From positions 909,871 through 973,870 of the forward strand of contig SSNP01000122.1 of the NCBI GenBank assembly GCA_006937955.1: a stretch of DNA of 64,000 nt, in the 5' to 3' direction. Both the position numbers and the translations under genes were made by a program. The notes under the pieces were generated by a model, which saw nothing but the letters and a program-made list of their open reading frames with translations, did no database searches and was not told where the DNA came from. Shown here in pieces: positions 35,930 through 47,465 of this stretch. Positions within the stretch are counted from its first letter, which is position 1. Every line of letters starts with the position of its first letter. Source of the DNA: Pachypanchax playfairii. Taxonomy: Eukaryota; Chordata; Actinopteri; Cyprinodontiformes; Aplocheilidae.

Positions 35930-36779
35930 CTAAAATCAGCACAAACATATAGTATCATCTCTCTTTTGTGAAATCAGGCTACATCGAAATAAACTCATTT
36001 GTATATTCGGCACATTATTCTGTTGATAATTAACTTGACGATTAATTCAAGGTAAGGGCGAAATTATATCACTGAAATAACTGAAGTAGCTTGTAATTAC
36101 CATAACATCTCGATCACTTGGAATTAAAATCGTGTATGATTGTGTGAGCGCGCGCGCGTGTGTGTGAATGATCCAAAAGTATTAGATCTACAGAACCGGG
36201 TCATTTTTATTTTTGTATAGTTTCCAATGTCTTGGATATTTTTGTTAGAATACAAATAACTTGCTACAATATTTTCCCCTGGTGTTTGACTCGTTTCTTT
36301 TTACATATAAGAATAATTCATGTATTTGTTTATTCATTTGCCTTAACAATTTGTAGGAGCAGCATGCAAAGTTAAAGAAGCGTGAACGATGAGTTTCCCT
36401 CTATGCAAATTAACAACAGGTTGCTTGTGAATATCAATTATCTAGTTTGAACTGAGTTACTGAGAGCATGTGTTCGAAAGTTACTGTAAATGCAAACATT
36501 TAAGTCAACATAATGAAGCTTATCCCACAAAGTTAACTGCAAGTTTTTCTTCTGGCATAAACTCACAAATAATTAGCCTACGTATTGGGAATTTTTTAAG
36601 TTAAAATTTGCTAATGGGCTTAAAATAGGCATAAATCACTAACAAATTACTTGCACAAAATAGTACAATTTGCATTATTGAAAAGTCCTTTAAATTATTA
36701 ACAGGAGCCTAAACGTGAAGACCTTTCCTGGTACATACACACCATGAGTTATTTCTGTATGCAGCCTCCGAAATTAATA
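35930..36779 (+). other. hoxa2a 3' UTR and flank
   Basis: An early AATAAA lies at 35988-35993, only 59 nt after the stop. A (GC/GT)n stretch is at 36147-36165. The rest is AT-rich with no gene. Confidence 0.4.
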
Positions 36780-37130
36780 CTTTTAGAAGAAAACAACCTA
36801 ATTTGCCAGCCGGGATCTGAGCATGACAGGGCTCTCAACATTGTGTGCAAGTTGCAGGCAAATACCCGAGCCATGTTTGCCTTCAGGAACTCATAAATCA
36901 CTCTGTGGCATGAAGGAGACGGACATTAAAGAGAGCAATTGTGGCGTAATGTGCTCAAATAAAAACCCCACTTACGATTTTTATGCTGGACCCCCGATTC
37001 CTAAAGCTAAAAAGGGGGCCGAGCTCTTCTTGTCCCTCTCTCTCCTTCTCTGCATGCGTTTGGTAATAATTCATTTTTATAGCTTGTTTAACACACGGCT
37101 CTGACTCGGCGACAACAGCAGCAGTAGCAG
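36780..37130. promoter_or_regulatory. Candidate conserved non-coding block, hoxa2a-hoxa1a interval
   Basis: Stands out from AT-rich flanks by balanced composition. It contains GCATGACAGGG (Meis/Prep core near 36824) and long mixed-sequence segments without simple repeats. One open frame on the + strand (36823-37104) has no recognisable domain. Enhancer is the more likely role. Confidence 0.3.
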
Positions 37131-38509
37131 CAGCGTGCTCACGTTAAGAGTCTGCACTTATTCTCAGTGCCATTGTCTAAACTCAAACTCGGGGAATATT
37201 TGCCATATATCAGATTTAATCTCAAACAAAAGCCTCCCCACGAAGCACTGATTATCACTACACAGTTTCTTTAGCAAATAAACAAATAAATAAACAAATA
37301 AAACGAAAGGTAGCTATTGTAGATGTGCGTACGGGATTATTTTAAGAGAACCTGTTTAATCTTTTATTTTCAAACAGGGATTATGATATTATGATTAGTT
37401 TATTTTAATTTGGCTACTCTTAAATTGATTTATTGGAATGTTTTAAATCAAGATTGGAGTTCACTCTAACAGGTCTCTCACACTAAAAACAACCACTAGT
37501 TGCGGTGCGAGCTGCATGACGTGGATAGATTCAAATCGTGTGATATTCAACTAAAAACTTTTTCGTATAATCTGGAAGGTGAAATTAACTCACTGGCTGG
37601 GTTGAACAGCAGTGGCGAAGTCATGTGTGTGTTCAAAATAGGGCTATGGGTAAATGTGGGTGCACATCTTTATCTCCTTGCATAACCGCGGGGTCTAACC
37701 AAATCATTCCGAGACAGCGCGCCTTTTCTGAGCTCATGTGGTCACACAAAGAGCCATGAAAGCTCCGGGGCTTGGCTGGCGAAGTTCCTTTCCACAAGCA
37801 GAGGAGCCACACAGGATTCACTGCGCCCACTCACTGCAGTGGCAACTGAGAAGGCAGGAAAAAGGGAGGAGATGCCTGTGGGTGTGTTGACCCCCCCCCC
37901 CTTCTTTTTTTTTTTTTTGAAAAGTTTACAAGAAGGTCCAACTCTGTTTGCAGACTTTATCACACCTCGTTTCGTAATGTAAAAATCTGTTTCATAAAAA
38001 AACACGATGCTGTATTTTAGAGATTAGCTAATGTTAAGTCTCTATAGTACAAAAGTTAAAAAACACATGCCGTGAAGACAAAGCAAAACATTTAAACAAT
38101 TAACAGTGTAATGCAGAATTTCACTGCTGATCCAAGCAGATAAAGGGAAAATGTTATATTTTAAACTGTCTTCTGACATGGTTGAACTTTATAAGTAAAA
38201 GAAAACACTAGAGTAACACAAATCAGTTAAGTCCTCCAAGGCAAGGTTTGTTTCTACAACTTATTAGAAACACAACAGTTTGATAAAGTGCTTTCCTAAT
38301 TCTAGTCCTAATTCAACACTTTTCATCATGTTTTATGTGTGTACCCTGTTAGAATAAACTTGATTCAGATGACTGCATTTCAACAGGAGCATGTTAATCA
38401 GCCATCGAATGAAATCAGGTACGTTGAAGCAGGGAAACATCTAAAACATGTAGGGTAGGACTGGAACGGAGAAACACTGGGTTAATACATATCTATATAG
38501 CCTACTATG
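37131..38509. other. Intergenic, no gene seen
   Basis: AT-rich DNA with small simple repeats (AAATAAAC-like near 37275) and a C-run/T-run at 37890-37919. No mir-10-like hairpin or Hox exon was found here. Confidence 0.45.
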
Positions 38510-38930
38510 TTGTCAACATTCATTTGAATGTTGTACTTCCTTCAGCCTCAGGGGGCGCTCGTCCCGCCATGTGTTCCTTTCCTACTCCCTCCCTCCTTCC
38601 GTTCTCTCTCTCTCTTCTCTTTTTTTCCCCTTCATCGGTTAGAGGTTGGGCATCTGCCATCACTGCTGCAAGTCTCCCACGCACACTTTCCCCCCAATGC
38701 TCCCGGCTTTCCGTGGCCATTTTAGTTTCTCCAGCAGCTTTATTTGATGAACTTAACAGGATAATCAGCCCACATTTGCACCTCGGGCTACATATGCACA
38801 TTAGCGAGTCTTGCATTATTACATCATTTGATCACTATACATGCATAATGAATACATGCAGGAGTGAAACTCGAGTAGAAGGCTGACCTTATGACCCGAG
38901 AGAGGGGAAGAAATTAATATCATCATCATT
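38510..38930 (-). promoter_or_regulatory. Block with a DR2 retinoic acid response element
   Basis: On the minus strand GGGTCA-TA-AGGTCA (38884-38897) is a DR2 with both half-sites matching the retinoid consensus. It lies in a block with TGATGAACTTAAC and several ATGCAT/TGCATAAT strings, 1.1 kb upstream of the hoxa1a ATG. Retinoid control of Hox1/Hox2 genes through DR2 and DR5 sites is well established. Confidence 0.45.
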
Positions 38931-39370
38931 CCAATATTAAATGTGTTGCACTGTCGCTTTATCACTTGGACAGGCATAAAATGGAACAAACTTTGCGCCA
39001 CTTCGGGGATATTTTTACGCCATGCGAGCTGTTATGCGTCTTTTCAAAGATATTATGAACTCTTTTCAAGTTAAGGTGCGTATCATCGCTTCTCATCACG
39101 TGAAATGACACGCAAAGAAAACAGATGAAGTGTCGCACATAGCTAATCTACAATCTTCTGAAAAGAACCAAATCCTGAATAAAAAAACAGTCAGTTTGAT
39201 GGAATTAGTGTAGCCTATTTTCGGTCTGTATCAAGGGAAACATTTCCTGGCGTCGTCCTCACTGACACACTGTGACAATATTTGTCGAGAAAAACCTTTA
39301 ATGTTCAAGCGTGGAACATTTCGCATCAGAATGAGACGTTAATAGCCCACAGATAGCCTGCGGCTGTAGC

Positions 39371-39371
<1 letters not shown>

Positions 39372-39420
<49 letters not shown>
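39372..39420. repeat. (CA)n microsatellite
   Basis: About 24 perfect CA units between hoxa2a and hoxa1a. Confidence 0.95.
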
Positions 39421-39422
<2 letters not shown>

Positions 39423-39699
39423 CATTAATTTAAAGGAGAAAATGACACGGTCAAACATATGACATAAGGGCTTTTACGCGCCGAGGGCACATCAACACAC
39501 ACAGAGACACGCCTCTCTATTCCAAAGATAGTGTACCTGAGGTCAGAGTGCAGGACTGTCCCCATGTTGAGGTATCAGAGGGTGAAACGTTAATCTCTCC
39601 TTGGTGTGAGCGCGCACAGCAGGGGTTAAAGGACACCATGTTTGCAGTAGCTCGCTCCACATACGACCCCGGAGCTGTCCACCGCCGTCTGCCTCCCAG

Positions 39700-40008
39700 C
39701 TCATTGTTTGCTCGGCCAATACATTAGTGGCGACGCGCGTCACCTTGATCGACGAGCGTTTGGAATTTAAATAGCCCCTCAAACACCAATCTGTCACCGG
39801 CTAAGGGGATAAGGACAAGTACCTCACTGGCTGACCCGTGCCCACGTGACAGAGCCCGTTCATTGATACCCCCACCCTCCTTCCACATGATATGGACAGC
39901 GCATAGGTAAAGGTTGGCACGGTCACTTAGGGTAAGGTGGGAAAAGGACGAGATCAGAGGGTGTCTGTGGAGAGGAATGTCTCTCTGTCTCAGAACAACG
40001 ATGCTACA
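39700..40008 (+). promoter_or_regulatory. hoxa1a proximal promoter and leader
   Basis: Contains GGCCAATAC (CCAAT near 39716), TTTAAATAGC (possible TATA near 39766) and CACGTGACAG at 39843-39852, where an E-box overlaps a Meis/Prep core, then CATTGATAC. Two in-frame upstream ATGs at 39977 and 40001 form a short uORF that ends over the hoxa1a start codon. Confidence 0.5.
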
Positions 40009-40012
40009 ATGA
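39977..40012 (+). other. Upstream ORF overlapping the hoxa1a start
   Basis: ATG at 39977 opens an 11-codon frame that includes a second ATG at 40001 and stops at TGA 40010-40012. The stop overlaps the hoxa1a ATG (40009-40011) in an ATGA arrangement. If the leader includes this stretch, ribosomes would have to leak past or reinitiate, which usually damps translation. Confidence 0.5.
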
Positions 40013-41395
40013 GCAGCTTCTTAGACTACTCGGTGATGAGCGGTGAAAGTGGCTCATGTTCGATCAGGGCTTTCCACTCGGACCACGGGATTACAACTTT
40101 TCAGTCCTGCGGGGCTGCTCTCAACAGCTGCGGGGCGGATGACCAATTCATGGCAAACAGGACTTCTCCTGACAGCATCCCCCATCAGCCGGGTTCATAC
40201 CAACCCACCGCAACATCTTTAGGTCTCTCATATGGGGCTCATCCGGCCTGCAGCTCCAGTTATGGGCCCCAAAGTTTCTGCGCTACGTACAACCATTACA
40301 CGCTCAACCAGGAAGTAGAATCTACAGCTGCATTCTCACAGTGCAGCCCGTTGATGTTTTCCAGTAATATATCATCCTCCATGGTATCTCAGCATCGCCA
40401 TGGTTACAGTGCCACCCCCTTGGGTCAGCTGCAGTACACGCACTCTGCTTATGGTGGAGGACATGAACAAGTACCCTCTTATCCCGGGGCCTCAAATCCA
40501 TTGTCACCTCTGCATGCAGCTCATTTGGAGGCTTGCTGTTCACCTCTGTCTGAAAGCGCATCATCTGTACAGACTTTCGACTGGATGAAGGTTAAAAGAA
40601 ATCCACCGAAAACAGGTGGGGCAAAGTGTTGCATACACGAGCGTCTGAGAAATTGCAAAGGCAGATTTTTTTAAGGTTTAAATGGTCCGAGCAGTTTAAA
40701 CGAGAATCCTGTTAGGCAATATGATGAGGATTCTGCACATTGTTGCGCAAACCCATTAAACGGCATTGTGCAAACTTAAAGTCTGTTAATTTAAACCACA
40801 CTACGTTTATTTACGTTGGTGTTTTTTAAATGTTCTTTATGTTTGTGTTATTATGATTTTAGACTGTTGGTTTATGGGGAACAGGTTAGAATGAGCTGCG
40901 TAAAACTTGCTCCAAATGCGTAAAAATTGGTTCGTTTCGAATATCTCACTTTGTGTCACATGAAAGGAAAACAAGTTAAACACTCTTCCCAGTAAAGTCT
41001 TTTCCTTGTCTTCAGGACGTTCCGGTGAGTACGGTTATGCTGGTCAACCGAATACCGTCCGGACCAACTTCACCACCAAGCAGCTGACAGAACTGGAAAA
41101 GGAATTCCACTTCAACAAGTACCTGACCCGGGCGCGTCGCGTGGAGATAGCTGCTGCGCTGCAGCTGAATGAGACTCAGGTGAAAATCTGGTTTCAAAAC
41201 CGGAGGATGAAACAGAAAAAACGCGAGAAAGAGGGACTGCTGCCGGTTAAAGTTTCATCATCAGACCGAGAGGAGATAAGTCAAGAGAAATTGGACGATG
41301 CGTCCTCTGAGAGGTCCATCTCAGCCCCATCCACACCCTCTCCCACATCCTCCACACTGTCCCCCACTGGCACTGAGACTTACACTTCTAACTGA
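40009..41395 (+). CDS. hoxa1a: Homeobox protein Hox-A1a, two exons (40009-40615, 41016-41395)
   Basis: Group-1 Hox transcription factor, known for early hindbrain patterning with Pbx/Meis partners and for strong retinoid response. It starts MSSFLDYSVMSGESGSCS; the frame extends further 5' but only from a GTG. The motif TFDWMKVKRNPPKT (FDWM at 190-193) is the group-1 Pbx-binding signature. The donor ACAG|GTGGGG at 40615/40616 is weaker than in the other four genes; the acceptor CTTCAG ends 41015 and the split codon is Gly203. The homeodomain is residues 214-273 with ETQVKIWFQNRRMKQKKREKEG. Joined CDS is 987 nt (328 aa), similar to mammalian HOXA1 but lacking its polyhistidine tract. The intron is 400 bp. 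Confidence 0.97.
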
Positions 41396-42235
41396 GGACC
41401 AACCACCGCGATAAACCACGTGGAATTGTACATACCAACAGTTTAATGTATCAAAACCAAAGTCTTAGATCATGAATGATAATGATTATAGTTAAAGTCT
41501 TATATTTGGGAAGATTTGACCATAATATGGACCACTTATGCGCTTTAGAATAGTTGTGCATTGTGTAGAACTATAACACCCGTTGTCTGAGAAAGTTTCA
41601 GTCATGTTTTAATTGCTTTGGAAATATAGGGTAAATCTTGAAAAACTTCCAGATCATGAAGACTGAGTGCCAACCTGAAATGTGCATCCGGGTCACGGAC
41701 GGTCTGAATGCAGAGGATGCCATTAATGTGGCGCCACACCATGACCTCATCAACTTATATCCTATAATTTCTGTGTTTTACGTCTCTGTGTGTGTTTCGA
41801 CTCTTTGAATGTATAATATTTACATGATGCGTTCACGTATCTGCATTTGAGCGCTGAGTTTTATCAGTTGCGGATTTTTCCTCGAGCCTTTATCTGCTAG
41901 CTATTTATTCAAATATAGAACATACAATCTTGTCCAAAGAGACGTTTACAGGTCAGTCGTCTGTATTAAAGTGCGTTTATCTACAAACCTTTTCCTCTGA
42001 GTTAAGTTTTTGTTCAAGACATTGGCGGTGAAATATAAAACACGACTCTATAGGTTTAATTCAAAGAAACAAACAAACAGCCAGTCTAAGGGTTTGTAGA
42101 CAGAGAAGTCTGTCCACAAAGTCTGAGGAAACTGCAGAAACTCTACGTGTCTGCTTCACTCATCCAGCTTCTTAATGTATGCGGCCGTGCGCGCTCCCGT
42201 CCCGAGGGGTGAAGAGTTATTGGCATAATAAAGGC
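41396..42235 (+). other. hoxa1a 3' UTR and flank
   Basis: Possible polyadenylation signals are ATTAAA at 41965-41970 and AATAAA at 42227-42232. No coding content recognised. Confidence 0.45.
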
Positions 42236-43540
<1,305 letters not shown>

Positions 43541-43899
43541 TGACTTTACTATATTGCTCAAAACATATTTTTAAAAACTAAAATAATATTTTTAATTTCA
43601 AAAGTTTGTCTTTTAGGGTTTTTTCTATTTACTTGCAACTATATATAAATCCAACACATTTCAGTTTACTGGTTTTTGTGCTGAAAACCAAAATTGGGAC
43701 TGTCGATTTATTTTTAAATTGTAAAGAAAAAACACGAACATAGAAAATAAACGATTTAAATGAAATATACATGTAATTTCAATCAATAAATGTGTATTTT
43801 ATGACAATATGATTCTTAATTTACTTTCTCATGTTTGCATAGGCTGCGTTCCAATCTAATAAAATATAATATTATTAAAGCCTAATTTTAAAACTTGTT

Positions 43900-44330
43900 T
43901 CAGTGATTTTGGGAGGCCCTTAACCTCCAGCGGGACCTCGAGGTGTTCGTGGCCCCCCATCTTTTAGAAGCTGCTGTGCTCTGCAGGAGCCTCAGAGTAA
44001 AATGCAGCTGATCCACAAAAGAAACTCCAGGGTCAAACTTCGGTCACAGCTCGAGTTTGTTGTCACAGCAAGGCCTGAACCTAAAAGTTCAGTTTAAAGA
44101 CTGAACGGCGCAAATAACAATGTAGTTAGCCGCACTTTGTCTGCGAGGACCAAAACACTTTTAAAGATCATGTTGGAGGAAAAATTCAAAATTCAGAGAA
44201 ACCTTTTTGTTCTGAGAAAGGACGATCCTGCACCGCTGATGGTTCCCATTAAAGCCTCGAGATAAACATGTGGACGATGACAGATGTTTAACTTAAACCA
44301 TTAAAGCTCGGTGAAGGAGAAATAAATGTT
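43900..44330 (+). promoter_or_regulatory. Candidate hoxa1a 3' retinoic acid response enhancer
   Basis: GGGTCA-AACTT-CGGTCA at 44030-44046 has DR5 spacing with one mismatch in the second half-site. TGAACC-TAAA-AGTTCA at 44076-44091 is an everted pair. Four half-sites within 62 bp lie 2.6 kb past the hoxa1a stop, inside a GC-richer block surrounded by AT-rich DNA. Mammalian Hoxa1 has its key RARE as a DR5 several kb 3' of the gene, so the position fits. Confidence 0.45.
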
Positions 44331-45760
44331 TGAAGCTTCTCGCTTGAGGAGAGTAATGCAAAAATTATGTAGAGAATTTATTAGTATACGTTTTTGATGT
44401 GTTTAGAAACAGACGCGCGCCTGAGTTAGGCCAAAGTTAATATTGTAGTACAGTATGACATATCACTGATGGATACAGATCGGTCAGACATACTCTGCGA
44501 AAATCCGCGAAAACAATGTGACGCGTTTCTTTATGATGTATTTTCTTATTGGGGCCCAAACTGCAATTTGCATAAACGCCAAAAAGTTAAAAAACCGACA
44601 TTTCATTATAAAAGGATTAATCGAACATGCGATCGTTTACTAATGCAAGTTTTTAAGAACAAATAAGTATAAATAATTTTGGTTACATTTCTAATATCGA
44701 ATTTAGAAACCACACATTTAAAAATAATGGTCATTATAACAAAATTTATTTTGAATTTATTTTTTAAATTGCATTTTTTAAAGTTTAGTTTTGGAATATT
44801 GCAGTCTCTTTCAGGTGTTCTTTTAAAATAATCTAAACTTCAATATGCTTTAAAAATATTGTTCATACAATAATAAATTTATTACTGATGATTAAAAAAG
44901 TCTCACTGATACGTTTTTGTGCTTTTTCAGGGGTTTCAAGACAATTTCAATTTTTTAAATTAGTTTTTTAATACTTTTTGAATTAACAACTTTTATTATA
45001 CTTTGTTAAAATTACAATAATGTAAAACAATACAGAAAATCTTTCATTAGATGCATGGAATTTCTCCTTAAGATTTAATTTTAAAACACTCTTCAACGCA
45101 AAAATTGGAGGTAGGATTCTTAGATTTTAGTGACATTCAAAAGGAGTTCTGAGGAATAAAAAATATATAATCAAGACTGGAAACTCACACAAAATATGCC
45201 ATTTGAAAGTTGACATTTAGAATATAGTGCCCACACACACTAATACACATGTTAACACTCACACAGGTACGTAGTAATGTGCACAAATGTTTATGTTGGT
45301 TTATGAAATGGTTTATGAACAGATGAGAGCGCATGAGGATATTCACACACATACAAGCACCGAAAAGCTAAAGCAGAAAAACCATTTTTAACAGATTCTG
45401 TCACTGTAGAGTCAAACTCATCAGGGTTTGTGGACTTTATGTTCACATTTTTCTTAAAATGCTATAATTCTGTGTACGACAAGACAGACTAAATAAGATA
45501 ATGATGAGCTATAGGCCTGAACTCTTAAAATATGAATCTGGATTCCAGTGTCATATCTACTTCAGGAAGATTTCAGATCAAAGACTGAGTCATGACTGAA
45601 GGAGCAACACAGTGATATATGAAGGCACAATCTAATTTCATAATATTGGTAAAACATGTGCCTTAAAGCATCATATCCAAAGAGAAATAAGGACAATAAT
45701 TACATCATCTTCACCAGTAATATTCCTCTGGATGAGCTTGAATTAATGAGCTTTTCGGTG
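44331..45760. other. Intergenic, AT-rich, no gene seen
   Basis: No open frame with splice context and no recognised transposon. ATTAAA on the minus strand near 45762-45768 may serve as polyadenylation signal for the minus-strand gene that follows. Confidence 0.4.
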
Positions 45761-45857
45761 TTTTAATGATAATAATAAAAGCATCTGTCTTTAGACATGC
45801 AGCATGCGACAGTAAGATCAGATTAAGAGACTCTTCCTTAACTTTTTATCAGAGCTT

Positions 45858-46688
45858 CTAAAGGTTCTTACAGAAAGAGCTGGAAGCTGCAGAGACAGAT
45901 AAAAGCCACTCATCACAGTAGTCGATGTATTGGCACATCTGCACTTACTGACCACTCCCCCACCATGATTGGCAGACAAAATGAATTCCTCCATCGACAG
46001 ATGTGTGACTCCACGTGCCAATAGAGGGACAGAGCCGATGGAGGGATTGACAACCTGATGGAGAAAAAAAAGAAAAAGGGAAAAGAAGAACAGAGATGAC
46101 ATCATGCGCTGAGTAGGTTCTGCAACACATGTTGGGCTACACATGAGGCGTGAGAAAAGAAAGAAGCAGTATGGAGGGATGTGTAAGTGTGTTTGTGTGG
46201 GGGGTGAAATTAAGGAGATGGAGGCAAAGCGGAGGCTGCCTGAGCCACGCAGGCTGAAGTGCTGCACATCTTCACATCAGAACTCACCTCAAAGAGTTGT
46301 CTGCCATTGTCTTTGAGCTCCTTTTGGCTTGATGAAACACTCAGGCTCTGGCTGCCAAATGCAGTTATACAAAGAGGTGTGAAAATAGGAGAGCGCAGTC
46401 AGGGTACTTCAGCGGGTCTGAGGCCCAGGGGAAGAGCTTGGACTGGGAGCGGGCTCGGTAGTGGTCTACAGACAGGGGTCCATCCATCACACACGTCCTG
46501 ACCCCCGGTTGACCCCAGCATAGCAGCCAATAAGGCGCCTTCACTCCCTGAAGAACCCCCTCTACACACACACTTATTTACACACACATACACAAGTCCA
46601 AACTCACAAGAGATCGGGTGACACTCTGAGGAGTCTGGATGCTCTTTGTGTCGGCTTTCACAGCCTCCTTCTTTGTGAGTACCAACAC
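45858..46688 (-). CDS. 3' exons of an unidentified gene (five short exons, C-terminus of the protein)
   Basis: On the minus strand, exons at 46608-46688, 46408-46559, 46288-46351, 45949-46054 and 45858-45886 join in compatible phases to 432 nt: 143 codons plus a TAG at 45858-45860. Exon content looks like protein: LTKKEAVKADTKSIQTPQSV, then PYWLLCWGQPGVRTC and RSQSKLFPWASDP, then SSSQKELKDNGRQLFE, then GSVPLLARGVTHLSMEEF. Exons 1, 3 and 4 have consensus donors (GTGAGT, GTGAGT, GTAAGT), and exons 4 and 5 have strong pyrimidine acceptors. Weak points: the second donor is AA|GTACCC, the second acceptor is TGTAGAG, and three introns are only 48-62 nt. No upstream exon or start codon was found, so the gene continues past 46.7 kb, perhaps beyond the window. 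I do not recognise the family. The final frame resembles nothing in SKAP2 or SNX10, the usual HoxA neighbours, as I remember them. Confidence 0.5.
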
Positions 46689-47199
46689 CTGACAGACAGA
46701 GACACACATTTAAAAATCTTTAATTTAAACTGGAAGACCTGCGCAGAAATATCAGAAAATAAAAGTAAACACTTTGACAATGGATCTAATATTAACAAAA
46801 AAAAGGTGACACTAATAATAATTACATAAACACCTTCAGTTTCACATGAACAAGTTTCCGGATAAATTAGTATTCGTTTCATTTAAGAAACATCAATCCA
46901 TGTATATTTCAAAGAATTTAATATTTAACAGTTACAAATACAAACGCAAGACATATGATTTTTAGAGTTTAAACAGACAACCCAAACAAATCTTCAAGAT
47001 TTCAGGCAAAACAAGTCAGCTTCATTACGCAGACAGCCAACAGTTTGCTGAAATGTTATGACCCTATAAATCAACTCAGAGAGCGGCTTTTCATGTCAAC
47101 GTGACAGGTATGAGCAATTACACCTACAGTTCTGTGTTTATGATGATCTAAATTATAAAACACTACACTTAATATACACTATAGTATACACAATACTAC
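46689..47199. other. Non-coding, possibly intron of the minus-strand gene
   Basis: AT-rich; no minus-strand donor of GT(A/G)AG type was found here to supply the preceding exon. Confidence 0.35.
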
Positions 47200-47465
47200 A
47201 GTATGTGGTGCAGCTGATTCTTCATGACTTGCAGCAAAAAGGTCGTGGATTCAACTCCCAGTTGGAACCTTTCTGCATTGAGTTTGAATGTTCTCCCAGG
47301 GCATGTGAGTTTTTGTACTCCAGTTTCCTCCCACAGACCAATAACATGCAAGTTAGGTTAACTGGCAACTCCAAATTGGCACTAGGTGTGTATGTGTGAG
47401 TGTGTGCGATTGAAAATGACCCTACACAGAAACAAGCAGCTGAAGAAAATGGATGGATGGTCTAT
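47200..47465 (+). mobile_element. tRNA-derived SINE
   Basis: Starts with a tRNA-like head (B-box-like GGATTCAACTCCCAG near 47248), continues with the widespread fish SINE core (TTCCTCCCACAGACCAATAACATGCAAGTTAGGTTAACTGG region) and ends in an ATGGATGG tail. Diverged and inactive in appearance. Confidence 0.7.

Noticed and set aside
35183..35948. Long minus-strand frames opposite hoxa2a exon 2
   Set aside because: Shadows of the GC-rich homeodomain exon; the same effect is seen opposite the other Hox exons.
39937..40008. N-terminal extension of hoxa1a (begins GTG)
   Set aside because: No in-frame ATG upstream of 40009, and Hox1 homology begins there.
1..41395. mir-10 or mir-196 hairpin in the cluster
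   Set aside because: I looked for the mature mir-10 sequence on both strands, especially between hoxa5a and hoxa4a. The nearest resemblance (TACCCTGTTAG at 38341) fails after the first bases. mir-196 would lie outside this window.
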